From: Isoetes taiwanensis
Lineage: Eukaryota > Streptophyta > Lycopodiopsida > Isoetales > Isoetaceae
DNA length: 64,000 nucleotides
Reading direction: 5' to 3'
Assembly (NCBI GenBank): GCA_021234155.1
Contig: JAJEKV010000002.1
Location: 39,485,841 to 39,549,840 of the forward strand
Below, piece after piece: positions 55,525 to 64,000 of this stretch; position 1 is the stretch's first letter; every line of letters begins with the position of its first letter. The notes under the pieces are model-generated. The model made no database searches and was not told the DNA's origin. It was given only the letters and a program-made list of their open reading frames with translations. Made by a program: the position numbers and the translations under genes.

Positions 55525-55973
55525 CTAAATCCATAAAGATACCTTCCATTTTATCAAACAATTCCACCAAATCCTTACCTCTTACATATTTGAGCATTCT
55601 TAATTCTTGTTCTAGCTTATGTATCTGAGATGCGCTTAATTTTTCATACTCATTCAGTAAATATTGCCACATTTCTCGTGGACTCATGTGATGAATAGAA
55701 GCTATAATTCCATAACCAAGCTTGGAAATAATAATACCTTTAGCTTTAAGCTATATCCTTAGAAGATGGCTCTTCTGAAGTGCTGCTTGCACCTTCGGTT
55801 TTTATTGTAACCTTCCTTTGCTTCTCAGTTTCAGTAAGAGGTCTCACATAATCCCAAAGCCCTTCAATTTCTAATGCTTTCTCCACTTTCACCTTCCAAG
55901 CTTGAAAACCTGAGCCTCCCTTGTAGACTTCAACACCAGCTAATATCGAAGCAGCAACTTTATTGGCTGCCAT
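55463..55973 (-). pseudogene. Copia Gag N-terminal part, frameshifted
   Basis: The ATG at 55973 opens MAANKVAAS, then FQAWKVKVEKALEIEGLWDY, the start of a copia Gag. This frame stops near 55746. A later frame (55687-55463) continues with MWQYLLNEYEKLSASQIHKL and LKYVRGKDLVELFDKMEGIF, the UBN2-type Gag core. It then overlaps the long Gag-Pol frame. At least two breaks separate the pieces. Confidence 0.8.
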
Positions 55974-55991
55974 CTCCCTTTCGAACTCAAA

Positions 55992-56003
55992 GCTCTGATA
56001 CCA
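55992..56003 (-). promoter_or_regulatory. Primer binding site of the copia element
   Basis: The minus strand reads TGGTATCAGAGC two bases after the LTR terminus. Confidence 0.9.
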
Positions 56004-56005
56004 TA

Positions 56006-56602
56006 TGATGGAAATGAAAGCTTTTGAGTCCGGGAATTGAACCCAGATTTGAATACCACAGCTCAATCTTCTCCCTTTTAAATCCTCACTTCACAATTAT
56101 CCACAGAGGATCTGTACAACGAATTCCACAAAGGATTAGCAGCATACAGTGCTCTTCACACAAGGACTTAACCACACAGGTAAATTTACAGTAAGATAAT
56201 ATTCTGAGAAAGCAAAAACCTGTAACCTTTTCTCTGATGATTTTGGCTGTTCAACTTCCGGCCACTGTCACAGACGTCAAGTAAAACCACTGCCGAATCA
56301 ACTGCCGAATCCCGAATCCCTTCTAATCGTCACACAATCACTGCTTATGGTTTGTTTAGCCGATCAAATCCACTGCCAAATCTCACACGACTTCCGACTG
56401 CAGATGCCGCCCAGCTATCTTCAACAAATTCTTCTCGTCCGTCTTTTTTCCTTTCTTTACTTTTCTTTAAAAATGAAATTAACATGCAAACATAATATGT
56501 TAAAATAGTCCATGTGTTTTTGCAATGCCATGCCACATGTAATCGACCATTAACCAACTATTCACCATCACATAGGCGTGACAAAAATACTAAAATCCAA
56601 CA
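56006..56602 (-). repeat. 5' LTR of the copia element
   Basis: 597 bp, partner of 51783-52383, bounded by TG and CA. Confidence 0.9.
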
Positions 56603-56607
56603 CATCT
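56603..56607. repeat. Right target-site duplication of the copia element (CATCT)
   Basis: Identical to 51778-51782. Confidence 0.9.
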
Positions 56608-58090
56608 TTGCCACCAGTTTCTTTGGATATGAGCATCCACACTCCAACTGATCCCTCCTTCGCCCGGGAGGTGAGTGGCTTGCAGGCCGACAGGGAAGAG
56701 TTCCAGTCAGAGGTAGGGACCAGGTCAGATCCAGCCCCCACTCATGAGACATGTCCGCTGCCGGCCGATCTGTACATGGCCACCCCTCCTTCCATAGGGC
56801 GCCTGCGCGGTGACAGGGCTGACCCGCCGAGGGGTCGCCAGGTCCTCGATGATATCATGAGGACGGCGATGGCAGGCACGGGCATGGCACACACATTGAC
56901 TTCGCCATTTCCGCCTGATCGCAATGTCGAGGGAGCAGAGGCATGGATAAGAGACCGAGCACGCGGTTTTTTCATGTACCACGCTGGAGAGTTCGACAGG
57001 CACACCATCTGGAGCTACCTGGTGTGTGTACCCATTCGAGGATGGTCTCAGCCCCACAGACGGTCGGCACAGTTCCCAGAGCACTTACAGATCCCGGCTA
57101 GGTTACATCTTCAGTCCCTTTTCTGGGAAGAGGTTAGGGTGTTCACGCACTTTTACGGCCGCCGGATCACGAACACCTTGCCACGCGGCTTGCGGCAGGC
57201 GCCGATGGTGCGGCGACTTGGATATTGCAAGAGGGCCAGCATCGCGGCGTACAACTAACATCCGACCTCCTCGGCGTCGCCCGATGGGCGGTGGGAGGAG
57301 GGGCACATTCGAGTGTTGATGAGGTAATGCGGTCGGGTTTATGTTTAGTTTGTATGGATCGACGAAATCGACCCTTTGGATGTGCTTGTATGTAGCGTGT
57401 TGCGGAGATGCTTGGAGAGGCCGGAAAGGTCGGAGTCGTTGATGATAGACCCCGTTACTATCAATTTACTATGTTCCGGTCGGTGTCAGGAAACGTCCCT
57501 CCCGAGGAGTGCGTCTCCCACCTTCTTCCCGCTGAGCATCCTGACTGGGGTGCACTACGTCTGGTGCTCTGGCCCATCGTCACAAGGTAAGTACTCGATT
57601 CTTTGCTTTACTTTCAATTCCCGAGGCAATCCTCTGACTTAAGGGAACCGAAAGTCATACATCTTTAGCGTGTCAGCGATGGTCATTGGATGCTTGTTGC
57701 TCTTATCACGATCCCCGGCGTGCGCACCGCCCTAGGCCTCGGAGATGACGATCACGTGGGCTGGTGGTACCCGACAACATGCACCGCGACCCAGGGTTTC
57801 AGGAGTACGCATCAACCTACCCGCGCTTCGCTCGTGAGTGTTTCTAGTCCCCTTGTCTTTGCCATTGTGCCCGCCACTAGTGATCTCACCTGCACTCTCT
57901 TTGTACAGCGCGGCCGCTTGGGTCTTCGAGCGACTGGGGGCACCAGCGGGTTACATCCGATGGGGTGCGGCATCAAATGTGCGGCCTGCATTGTGCCCGC
58001 TGCAGGTCGACAACAATACCTGTGGCATGCACATTGGTTTCATCATCGCCACCTGCGTCGCGAGGCGTGTGGCAAACCCGACCGGATAAT
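56608..58090 (+). pseudogene. Ulp1/SENP-type cysteine protease of the MULE
   Basis: Plus-strand exons or broken frames. A 226-codon frame reaches 57258 (GAEAWIRDRARGFFMYHAGE and similar). A later one reads VVDDRPRYYQFTMFRSVSG. Then comes SDGHWMLVALITIPG, with the likely catalytic His at about 57678, and finally LQVDNNTCGMHIGFIIA, with the Gln at 58003 and the nucleophile Cys at 58021, as in family C48. A plausible intron lies at 57833-57907 (GTGAGTG...TTGTACAG). Such proteases remove SUMO or related tags. The role in MULEs is unknown. Frame changes suggest decay. Confidence 0.65.
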
Positions 58091-58542
58091 GTTATACCGA
58101 TAAGCGGGCTGGTACACTACGATGTGGCGATGTGCGATTTTTAGGAGTGAGTGGCCCGTAGTAGCTCCGCCGCTTTTTTATTGTAGGGTGTCTTGGTACC
58201 AACAGACTTCGGTGGTCCTTTGTTAGTCTTGTTTTGGGATCTATCTAGCTAGAAGCTTTTCTCCGTAATCATGTAATCATGTATGTAACATTATATGCAA
58301 CATTATTTATGTGATAATGCTACGAGTGATGGCATATCAGTTTGCTGTGTGGCCTCTCACTTTCGTCTTGTGAGGTCGTGGTGGTTGGTCCCTCGCCGCG
58401 GTTCGGCCTTTGCACGCCATCTGTGGACTCCATCTGCGGGCATGTTCTTCTTTGTCTGTCGTAACCGCCATGAAAGGCGTGAACCGGGGCCGGCCGCATC
58501 TCTATAGAATCGATTCTGCCTGCCCGAACCTTGGATATAATT
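58091..58542. other. Spacer between convergent MULE genes
   Basis: About 450 bp between the protease stop region and the transposase stop region. Probably holds the two 3' ends; no other feature seen. Confidence 0.4.
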
Positions 58543-60919
58543 TCACGACATCTCCCGGGTCAAGAGCATGAGCATTTTGCATAGTGGCTTGCATACCGGC
58601 GTTCGCCATGAGCAACGCATCCCATTGTTGTAGCAGCGCATCGGACGTCGGCGCCGTTCATTGGTGCGGTGGTCGCGAGGCATGGGCGGAATGAATTGTC
58701 GGTTGGGAAATAGCTCATTGTACAATGCGGGGTGGCTGCTGGTAAGGAAATAGTCTCCCGCTATGAGATGTTTGCACACGGCATGAGGGCATGGGCAGTC
58801 GCAATATCGCATCCTCATATGCTGAGTGTATCTCAGTCCCTCCGTTGACTGGCTAGCCATAGATAACCTGACGTCTGCAGCATCTTCTAACCGGATGGCG
58901 TTGGGGTTATCGTGCAAGGATTGGATAATGGAGTGAGCACCAGCATGTCTCTTTGGATATGAGCGCGTGCTATAGCGTCCAAACTCGGCTGCATGGAAAA
59001 AGAGAGGTTACGACCAACACACGAGAGAGAGTTACACCTTTGAGTACTTACCAAGACTCCATCTTTCTTCGCACCGAGTTAGGATTGTGCCTCCGGCTGG
59101 CATCGTCCCGTCCGGAAAACCAATGAGATGAGACACTAGTGTGTACATCCTTATATTGACTTTGCACTGCAAGGTTTGGGTCTTCAAAACTTTCCAGTGT
59201 GACTCCACGTAGTTTGTTGTGTCGACGTTGGCATGGTTGAACATCCGTTTGTGTCTCTGCCATTTACCATCCCACGTCGCCCCATTCAACCAGTTGTGAT
59301 TCAAGTACCTACATCGCGCAACAATTTGTTTGGCCCAGAGTTTGGATGATACCACTAATCTATGTTCCGCACTCACCCTTGGATGATGTGGTTTTGTCCG
59401 TAGAGAAGCTGAAATTGTGCCAGCTGGGCATTGTAGGCGTTGGCATTTGGCTCTGTCATCAACTTTGACAGCCGCAAAGCCACGTCTTTCTTTAGCATCT
59501 CCCGGCGGTAGCGGCAATGATATTTTGCCGCGACGCGCTTAGATGGAACCAACATGCAAGAACATTGCACCGCAACCTATTTGCAAAACCGGGCTATTGT
59601 TACCAATGTGTTGATATAATCAATGCACGGGTCAAGATACACGCCGCCATCTTCCCAACAATGTCGGTCTTCCGACACAACCTCGGTGATAGCCCGTCTC
59701 TCACAGTCGTCCATGTCAATGGTGATTGACCTCGGTCTGATTGTGCCCATTCGCTCGAAGACAAGGCGTAGTGCTATCTTCAGGGCATGTCGTTGGTGCC
59801 CCTCGTCCCCGGGGACTTCACCATGTTGAACCAGTATGGACCAACATCGTGAATCGTAGGGGGTTTTTATTGCCAAGGGGTAATGCGATAATGCATGGGT
59901 TGGTGTCTGCGGAAAACCAAGAATTTGGAGTACTCCAAACGGAAGGGGGTGGTGGGCGGGAAATGGCGCTCCCGCATGGATCCGGGTAGGGGTATAGGGT
60001 TAGGACCATAACTACCATAGGGGTTAGGACAACAATTCAACATCCCATATGCCAACATTATAAACCATTGGCCAACCGTGGCCAACATTTGAAAATTATA
60101 AACCATTGGCCAACATTGGCTAATGGTTTATAAACATTGGCCAACATTCCAGTATATGTATGATAAACATCGGCCAACATTCCAGTATATGTATGGGAAA
60201 GGGTATATGGATTGCTAGTTGGGACTGGAGTACATGTACGGATAAGGGGCCAAAAATTAAAATTCATATGTACGTATGGTTGGGGGGTTTCGCCCGCAAA
60301 AAGCCGTATACGAGGGGGTTTCTGTCGACCCCTTGAACGCACATGCCATATGCTCTATATAAAGGGGTGAAGCCCCCGGGCCCTCGTCAGCCTCCACGCT
60401 GCAGAGCATGTAAAACACTGGGTACCCCACACCCCCGGCAATCGGTACAACCGCTCCGTACAGCGGAAACTTCCACAGATTTGTACAGAAGGTTGAATCC
60501 ATGGTCCCCGTGCTCTTGCGATGTCCCACGCAGCACGGGTCATTCCAATACTTCTAAGCTCTAGTGCGACAGCCGCAAGGAGTTCTGGATGCACGGGCAT
60601 GGACCAATCCTCCGCATTGGTGAAAGGATCATGGCCAGTGTGTTCGGTGCTAACGTATATCCGTGCACCATTTCCATTATCTTTCACTGTCCGCAAACGA
60701 AACAAGCAACCTCTGCGGTGGGACCGTCTGCAGTTCTTGGGAATTTTGGCTGGGAGTAACTTGTGGAGCAACCTGACCAGGCGGGTTCCACCCGTCGTCT
60801 ACATTATCCCCGGTGTCCTCCTCCGACATTGTGTCATCCTCGGTGTCATGAAGGTCATACTCACTATCATTTTCATCTGACATCTCACTGACTGAGTCGT
60901 CAGTGACTACCTCAGCCAT
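58543..60919 (-). pseudogene. MULE transposase with SWIM zinc finger
   Basis: The ATG at 60919 opens an acidic N-terminus (MAEVVTDDSVSEMSDENDSE). It is followed in another frame by a DNA-binding-like block (CLFRLRTVKDNGNGARIYV). The transposase core shows TMDSTFCTNLWKFPLYG (first catalytic Asp, about 60497), later RPRSITIDMDDCERRAI (second, about 59740) and DTTNYVESHWKVLK near 59210. The C-terminus has a SWIM finger, YCDCPCPHAVCKHLIAG, at about 58800. Frames shift repeatedly, and 59880-60250 is a repeat-rich gap that may be an intron. The enzyme would bind the element ends and move it. Confidence 0.75.
60060..60215. repeat. Local repeats in the transposase gap
   Basis: CCATTGGCCAAC-type words occur several times, and ATTCCAGTATATGTATG occurs twice (60147 and 60178), giving a short degenerate tandem array. 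Confidence 0.7.
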
Positions 60920-61101
60920 TCTCCTGCTCTAGCAACTGCGCCTGCTCTAGCACCGACGATCTCGAATAGATATCTGAGGTACAGCTGAACATGAACACAA
61001 GCCTGAGTACAAACCTATAGATACATTGGGGTCTTGACAAAACACAAATATGAATTACAAAGCAACACATTATACTACTTGTTTCCCATTCATAAAAAAT
61101 A

Positions 61102-61449
61102 TTATACATTGTTTTTGTCCATTCTGAGGACTTGACAATTGGATGCAACGACTTGCATCATTATCTGCACATCCAACATTGTTTCATCTTTATTTGGCTC
61201 GGTGAGCCATTCTACCAGTCGTTCCCCGCAGGGAACGCCGGACGTTAAAGCAATCAGAAGCTCCCTTTCACTCATCGTTGCAACGACGGTGAAAGGAGCG
61301 GGAGGAGTAGGGGGATTGCTGTCCCTTAGAGGAGGAGGAGGAGGAGGAAGCGGGGGATTGCTGGAGATGTCCCTAGGAGGAAGAGGAGGAGGAGCATTAC
61401 TGCTAGAAGGGACACAACGTGCGAAGACGGTCTTCAATTGGCGGACCAT
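61102..61449 (-). other. Proline-rich ORF of unknown nature
   Basis: A 115-codon frame from 61449 with runs of proline coded by a GGA/GGC-rich repeat on the opposite strand, then a more ordinary C-terminal half (SERELLIALTSGVPCGERLV). It lies just upstream of the MULE transposase start, on the same strand, and may be a leader exon or a separate small gene. No family recognised. Confidence 0.3.
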
Positions 61450-61854
61450 TGTAACAAGATGGGCAAGAAGAATGGCAACAGTTTTCCACAGAAAATGACA
61501 ATATCAAGCAATTTCCCTGCCATTTTTAGAATAAAACATTTTAACAAAATATGGACCAGAACAAGAAAAAAATTGCCCACCAAGTTTCTAATAGAAACTC
61601 ACTTGAGCGGATAGACCTTGCCGCGGAGATTGGCTTCAAGATCAGCGCTGGACTTGAACTTCGCTCGAGCGCCACAGGAGGTTCACATATAAACTCGAGC
61701 GCCACCGAAGGTTCATATATATACTCGAGAATTGTTTGCACTCGCTATACTCAAGGTTCATAGATTCCTTTTCGTTTTTTGCAGGACCGAAAGTTGGATT
61801 CAGCACCGAAAGTTGGATTTCCCTCCACCGAACGGTCAGGTACGGCAGGGCCCT

Positions 61855-62080
61855 GGATTCGCCTGGGCGAACCCGGTAGGGTGCCCAGGTACGCCCTGCC
61901 AGCGGGTTGCAGCCATAATGGGGCTGTCGTACGGGCCTGCCACCCAGGATTCGCCTGGGCGAACCCGGTAGGGTGGCCAGGTACGCCCTGCCAGCGGGTA
62001 CCGGCCATAATGGGGCTGTCGTACGGGCCTGCCACCCAGGATTCGCCTGGGCGAACCCGGTAGGGTGGCCAGGTACTCCT
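61855..62080. repeat. GC-rich 92-bp tandem array
   Basis: Units start at 61855, 61947 and 62039 with GGATTCGCCTGGGCGAACCC; the third is partial. Further on, GGGTTCGCTTGGGCGAACCC (62108) and GGGTTCGCCCAAGCGAACCC (62221) are near-perfect palindromes of the same theme. Confidence 0.9.
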
Positions 62081-62306
62081 GAGTGTCTGCAGACGAACTC
62101 TGGTTAGGGGTTCGCTTGGGCGAACCCGGCAGCAATGCCAAGTAAGCCCGGCCGCCCCGCCGCGCTGGCGGGGTTCGCTGGGCGAATCCGGGTCGAGGTT
62201 CGGCAAGGGCGAATTCTCGGGGGTTCGCCCAAGCGAACCCACTTGGCCGCCCAACTTCGTTTTGGGGGCCATTCGAAGCACCGAACAATTGGGTGCTATT
62301 TATTTA

Positions 62307-62456
62307 TTTTTTTTTTTTTTTTTTTTTTGTTTCAAGCATCCTGTTCGTTCCAAACCGTTGTGATTGGAAAGGAGGTTTCTTTTGAAAATTTTAATGGCCT
62401 TTGATTTGGAATATGACATGGAATATTTGCAAAATCAAAGGCCGAAATATAAAGAT

Positions 62457-62489
<33 letters not shown>

Positions 62490-62496
62490 ACACACA
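62307..62496. repeat. T-run and A-run pair
   Basis: A run of about 22 T at 62307-62328 and a run of about 28 A at 62460-62487 followed by (CA)n. They face each other across about 130 bp and could pair or mark a short retroposon. Confidence 0.7.
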
Positions 62497-62699
62497 CATT
62501 AAAGATCTATTAAAATGGATTAAGATCTTGTTTTAGTTAGGGGTACCCTCGAAATGTTAGGGGTAGGCCACATTTCCTCAGCCTTAACATTTCCGGCAAG
62601 CTTGGATTTCACTTCGCATGCAGAGAGATACAATACGAGGTCAGTGATGGATTCTTGGCGAGGTCAGCGATGGATTGAACCTTGGAAAAGAAGGATTGA

Positions 62700-63095
62700 A
62701 TCATTCAAGATTAGGCAGAAACAGGGCAGACCCACTTGTTGGCGAAGTGCTTTAGCTTCAGCTTTTCGAGTAGCAGAATCTAAGTAAGATTGCGCTTCTG
62801 CTTCAACACGAAGGCGATGAGCTTCTGCAATTGCTTCGGCCCTTTGGTTGCCGGATTTGCCTTGCCGGATTGCTTCGGCCCTTTGATTGTCGGATTTACC
62901 TTGCCGGATTGCATCATGCTCTGCATCGAAACAAGAAAAAACAAGCTTACCTAAAATTTTCCTCTGTTTTTTCTACTTTCAAGAAGACGATTCTTATAAT
63001 TTATCTGCCGGATCTATGAATCCAGAATAAAAAAGAAGCTGGGAGGGTACCTTCTTGAGATCGATGGGCATAGCCGGGGACAGATTGGACTGCAT
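62700..63095 (-). other. Possible small spliced gene
   Basis: The minus strand has ATG at about 63093 with MQSNLSPAMPIDLKK, ending at AAGAAG followed by a GTACCC donor. An acceptor CTTGTTTCGATGCAG lies at about 62922. The next exon contains a 39-bp tandem duplication. In one frame it reads RQGKSDNQRAEA and AEAHRLRVEAEAQSYLDSA (helical, charged); in the frame set by exon 1 it gives a lysine-rich end of about 46 residues. Which frame is used is unclear, and no family was recognised. Confidence 0.3.
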
Positions 63096-64000
63096 TTTAA
63101 ACGTCTAACCGAGCAGGCGCTAAGAATTGCAAGATGTCCATCGGATGATTCAGACCATAAGCTACGGCGACAGATGTTTGCAGAGAAGTCATTTTGTAAT
63201 ATATAGCTGGCACAAGCATGCCAGATGGCACTAGCAACCTGCTAGGTAGGACAGGAAAGTCATAGGAAAGTTATAGGATGTAAGAATGATGATAATAAGG
63301 AGAAATGTGACCTACCCTAACATTTCGTACATTTAAACTTAGGTTCCTTATCCTACAACCTCAGTTTCTGAATCCCAAAACTATTAGCGTTACATTCCTT
63401 TTCTCCTCTAACAAAAGTTAAAAGAGGAATCAATTTTCAGAAAATGGGGATATGCTAGCTCAGATTCTTTTTTTTTCCTTTTCGACTTAATTACGAGTAT
63501 GCAATGTAGGATAATGTAGAATTCCTTTGTTAAATTTATATTCATCGATTTTGTGGTGCATTCATACTTAAATACGGACGTCCTACTTGGACTTGCTTGT
63601 GTTCTTACTTCCCTGCAATATGGTATGTGGGTGACCTTTTTTGTTGTATTAATATGATGCTGCCACAGCAGATCAATCCACTGCAGAATGGTGATTTTGT
63701 AGCCCATTCTGTTGTTTGAGGGATCGAAAAACAGGGGATCCTTGAAAAACAGAGGATCCTTTCCTATTTCTATTCTTTTTTCCTTGATTGCTAAGCTATT
63801 ACTATCACACATTTTCCAGATTCAAATTCACTCTACAACAACCGATATGATTGGTTTTCCTTTGGATCGGAAATCCAAATGAATAAGCTGCAGACCCGTC
63901 TGAATAAGGATTCGGAAGTACTGTGTAGATTGCAATGGGCGACATTTGTGCATTCAAGTTGCTTGCAAGTTGAATGTGGCAGAGGAAATGCTAGACTAGT
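63096..64000. other. AT-rich intergenic DNA
   Basis: One long minus frame (63408-63812) has biased AT-rich composition and no domain I can name. Near 63730-63760 GGGGATCCTTGAAAAACAG and AGAGGATCC form a short direct repeat. Nothing else seen. Confidence 0.35.

Larger units (their letters stand above)
51783..56602 (-). mobile_element. Ty1/copia retrotransposon lacking the integrase core
   Basis: 4820 bp on the minus strand with about 600-bp LTRs, an iMet primer site, a polypurine tract and a perfect CATCT target duplication. Gag, protease, RT and RNase H are recognisable, but the integrase DDE core is deleted in frame. It inserted into the Ulp1-carrying gene of the MULE. It could move only with integrase supplied by another element. 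Confidence 0.92.
50872..60975. mobile_element. MULE-type DNA transposon with Ulp1-like protease (tentative limits)
   Basis: A minus-strand MULE transposase (58543-60919) and a convergent plus-strand Ulp1-type protease (about 51060-58090, interrupted by a copia element) form one unit, as in plant MULEs that carry Ulp1 genes. TCAGATATCTATTTCGAG at 50872-50889 has an inverted near-match (CTCGAATAGATATCTGA) at about 60955-60972, which may mark the ends. Longer terminal inverted repeats and a 9-bp target duplication were not seen, so the limits are provisional. Confidence 0.5.

Noticed and set aside
63408-63812. AT-rich minus ORF as an organelle-derived gene fragment
   Set aside because: The composition recalls organelle DNA, but no recognisable plastid or mitochondrial protein motif could be placed.

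Overview
The window is repeat-dense nuclear DNA from a land plant with a large, retrotransposon-rich genome. Evidence is an intact EMS1-type leucine-rich-repeat receptor kinase, plant Ty3 and Ty1 lineages, L1-type LINEs and a MULE carrying a Ulp1-like protease. A fern or another non-flowering vascular plant is my guess; nothing in the sequence decides it. Some reading frames open with non-ATG codons, so I give real ATGs where I could check them.

Region 1 (1-23262) is one Ty3/gypsy chromovirus on the minus strand (1779-23257), inserted into a LINE. It has about 1.5-kb LTRs, a tRNA-iMet primer binding site, a polypurine tract and a near-perfect 5-bp target duplication. A second, Athila/Tat-like gypsy element (7516-18599) with a perfect CCGCG target duplication is nested inside it. 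Between its 5' LTR and its pol genes the outer element carries an ORF (19804-21047) that starts with the exact histone H3 N-terminus MARTKQTAR, runs through a long charged linker and ends in a histone H3 fold. This is the most remarkable feature of the window. Both this ORF and the next small ORF (18839 downward, split by the nested element) are preceded by the same module: two long imperfect hairpins, a TCTATAAATAGA box, and about 110 nt to the ATG. The element's integrase ends in a chromodomain, a histone-reading fold.

Region 2 (23263-32340) is a chain of minus-strand L1-like LINEs. One (23747-28229) is nearly full length with ORF1 and ORF2; the others are 5'-truncated. They end in pyrimidine microsatellites, seen as (GA)n on the plus strand, rather than poly(A), and they abut one another at those microsatellites.

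Region 3 (32341-50860) holds the only clear host gene, the receptor kinase on the minus strand at 34341-38363. Around it is intergenic DNA with a SINE-like unit, an orphan LTR, a minisatellite, microsatellites, a hairpin and a few exon-like fragments.

Region 4 (50870-61000) looks like a MULE-type DNA transposon with a transposase on the minus strand and a convergent Ulp1-type cysteine protease on the plus strand. A Ty1/copia element (51783-56602, perfect CATCT duplication) that has lost its integrase core splits the protease part.

Region 5 (61000-64000) has a proline-rich ORF, a GC-rich 92-bp tandem array and a possible small spliced gene.

In several LTR pairs the two copies differ mainly at CAG/CTG sites, often with indels. 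This may reflect methylation-linked sequencing error and could explain some of the frameshifts.
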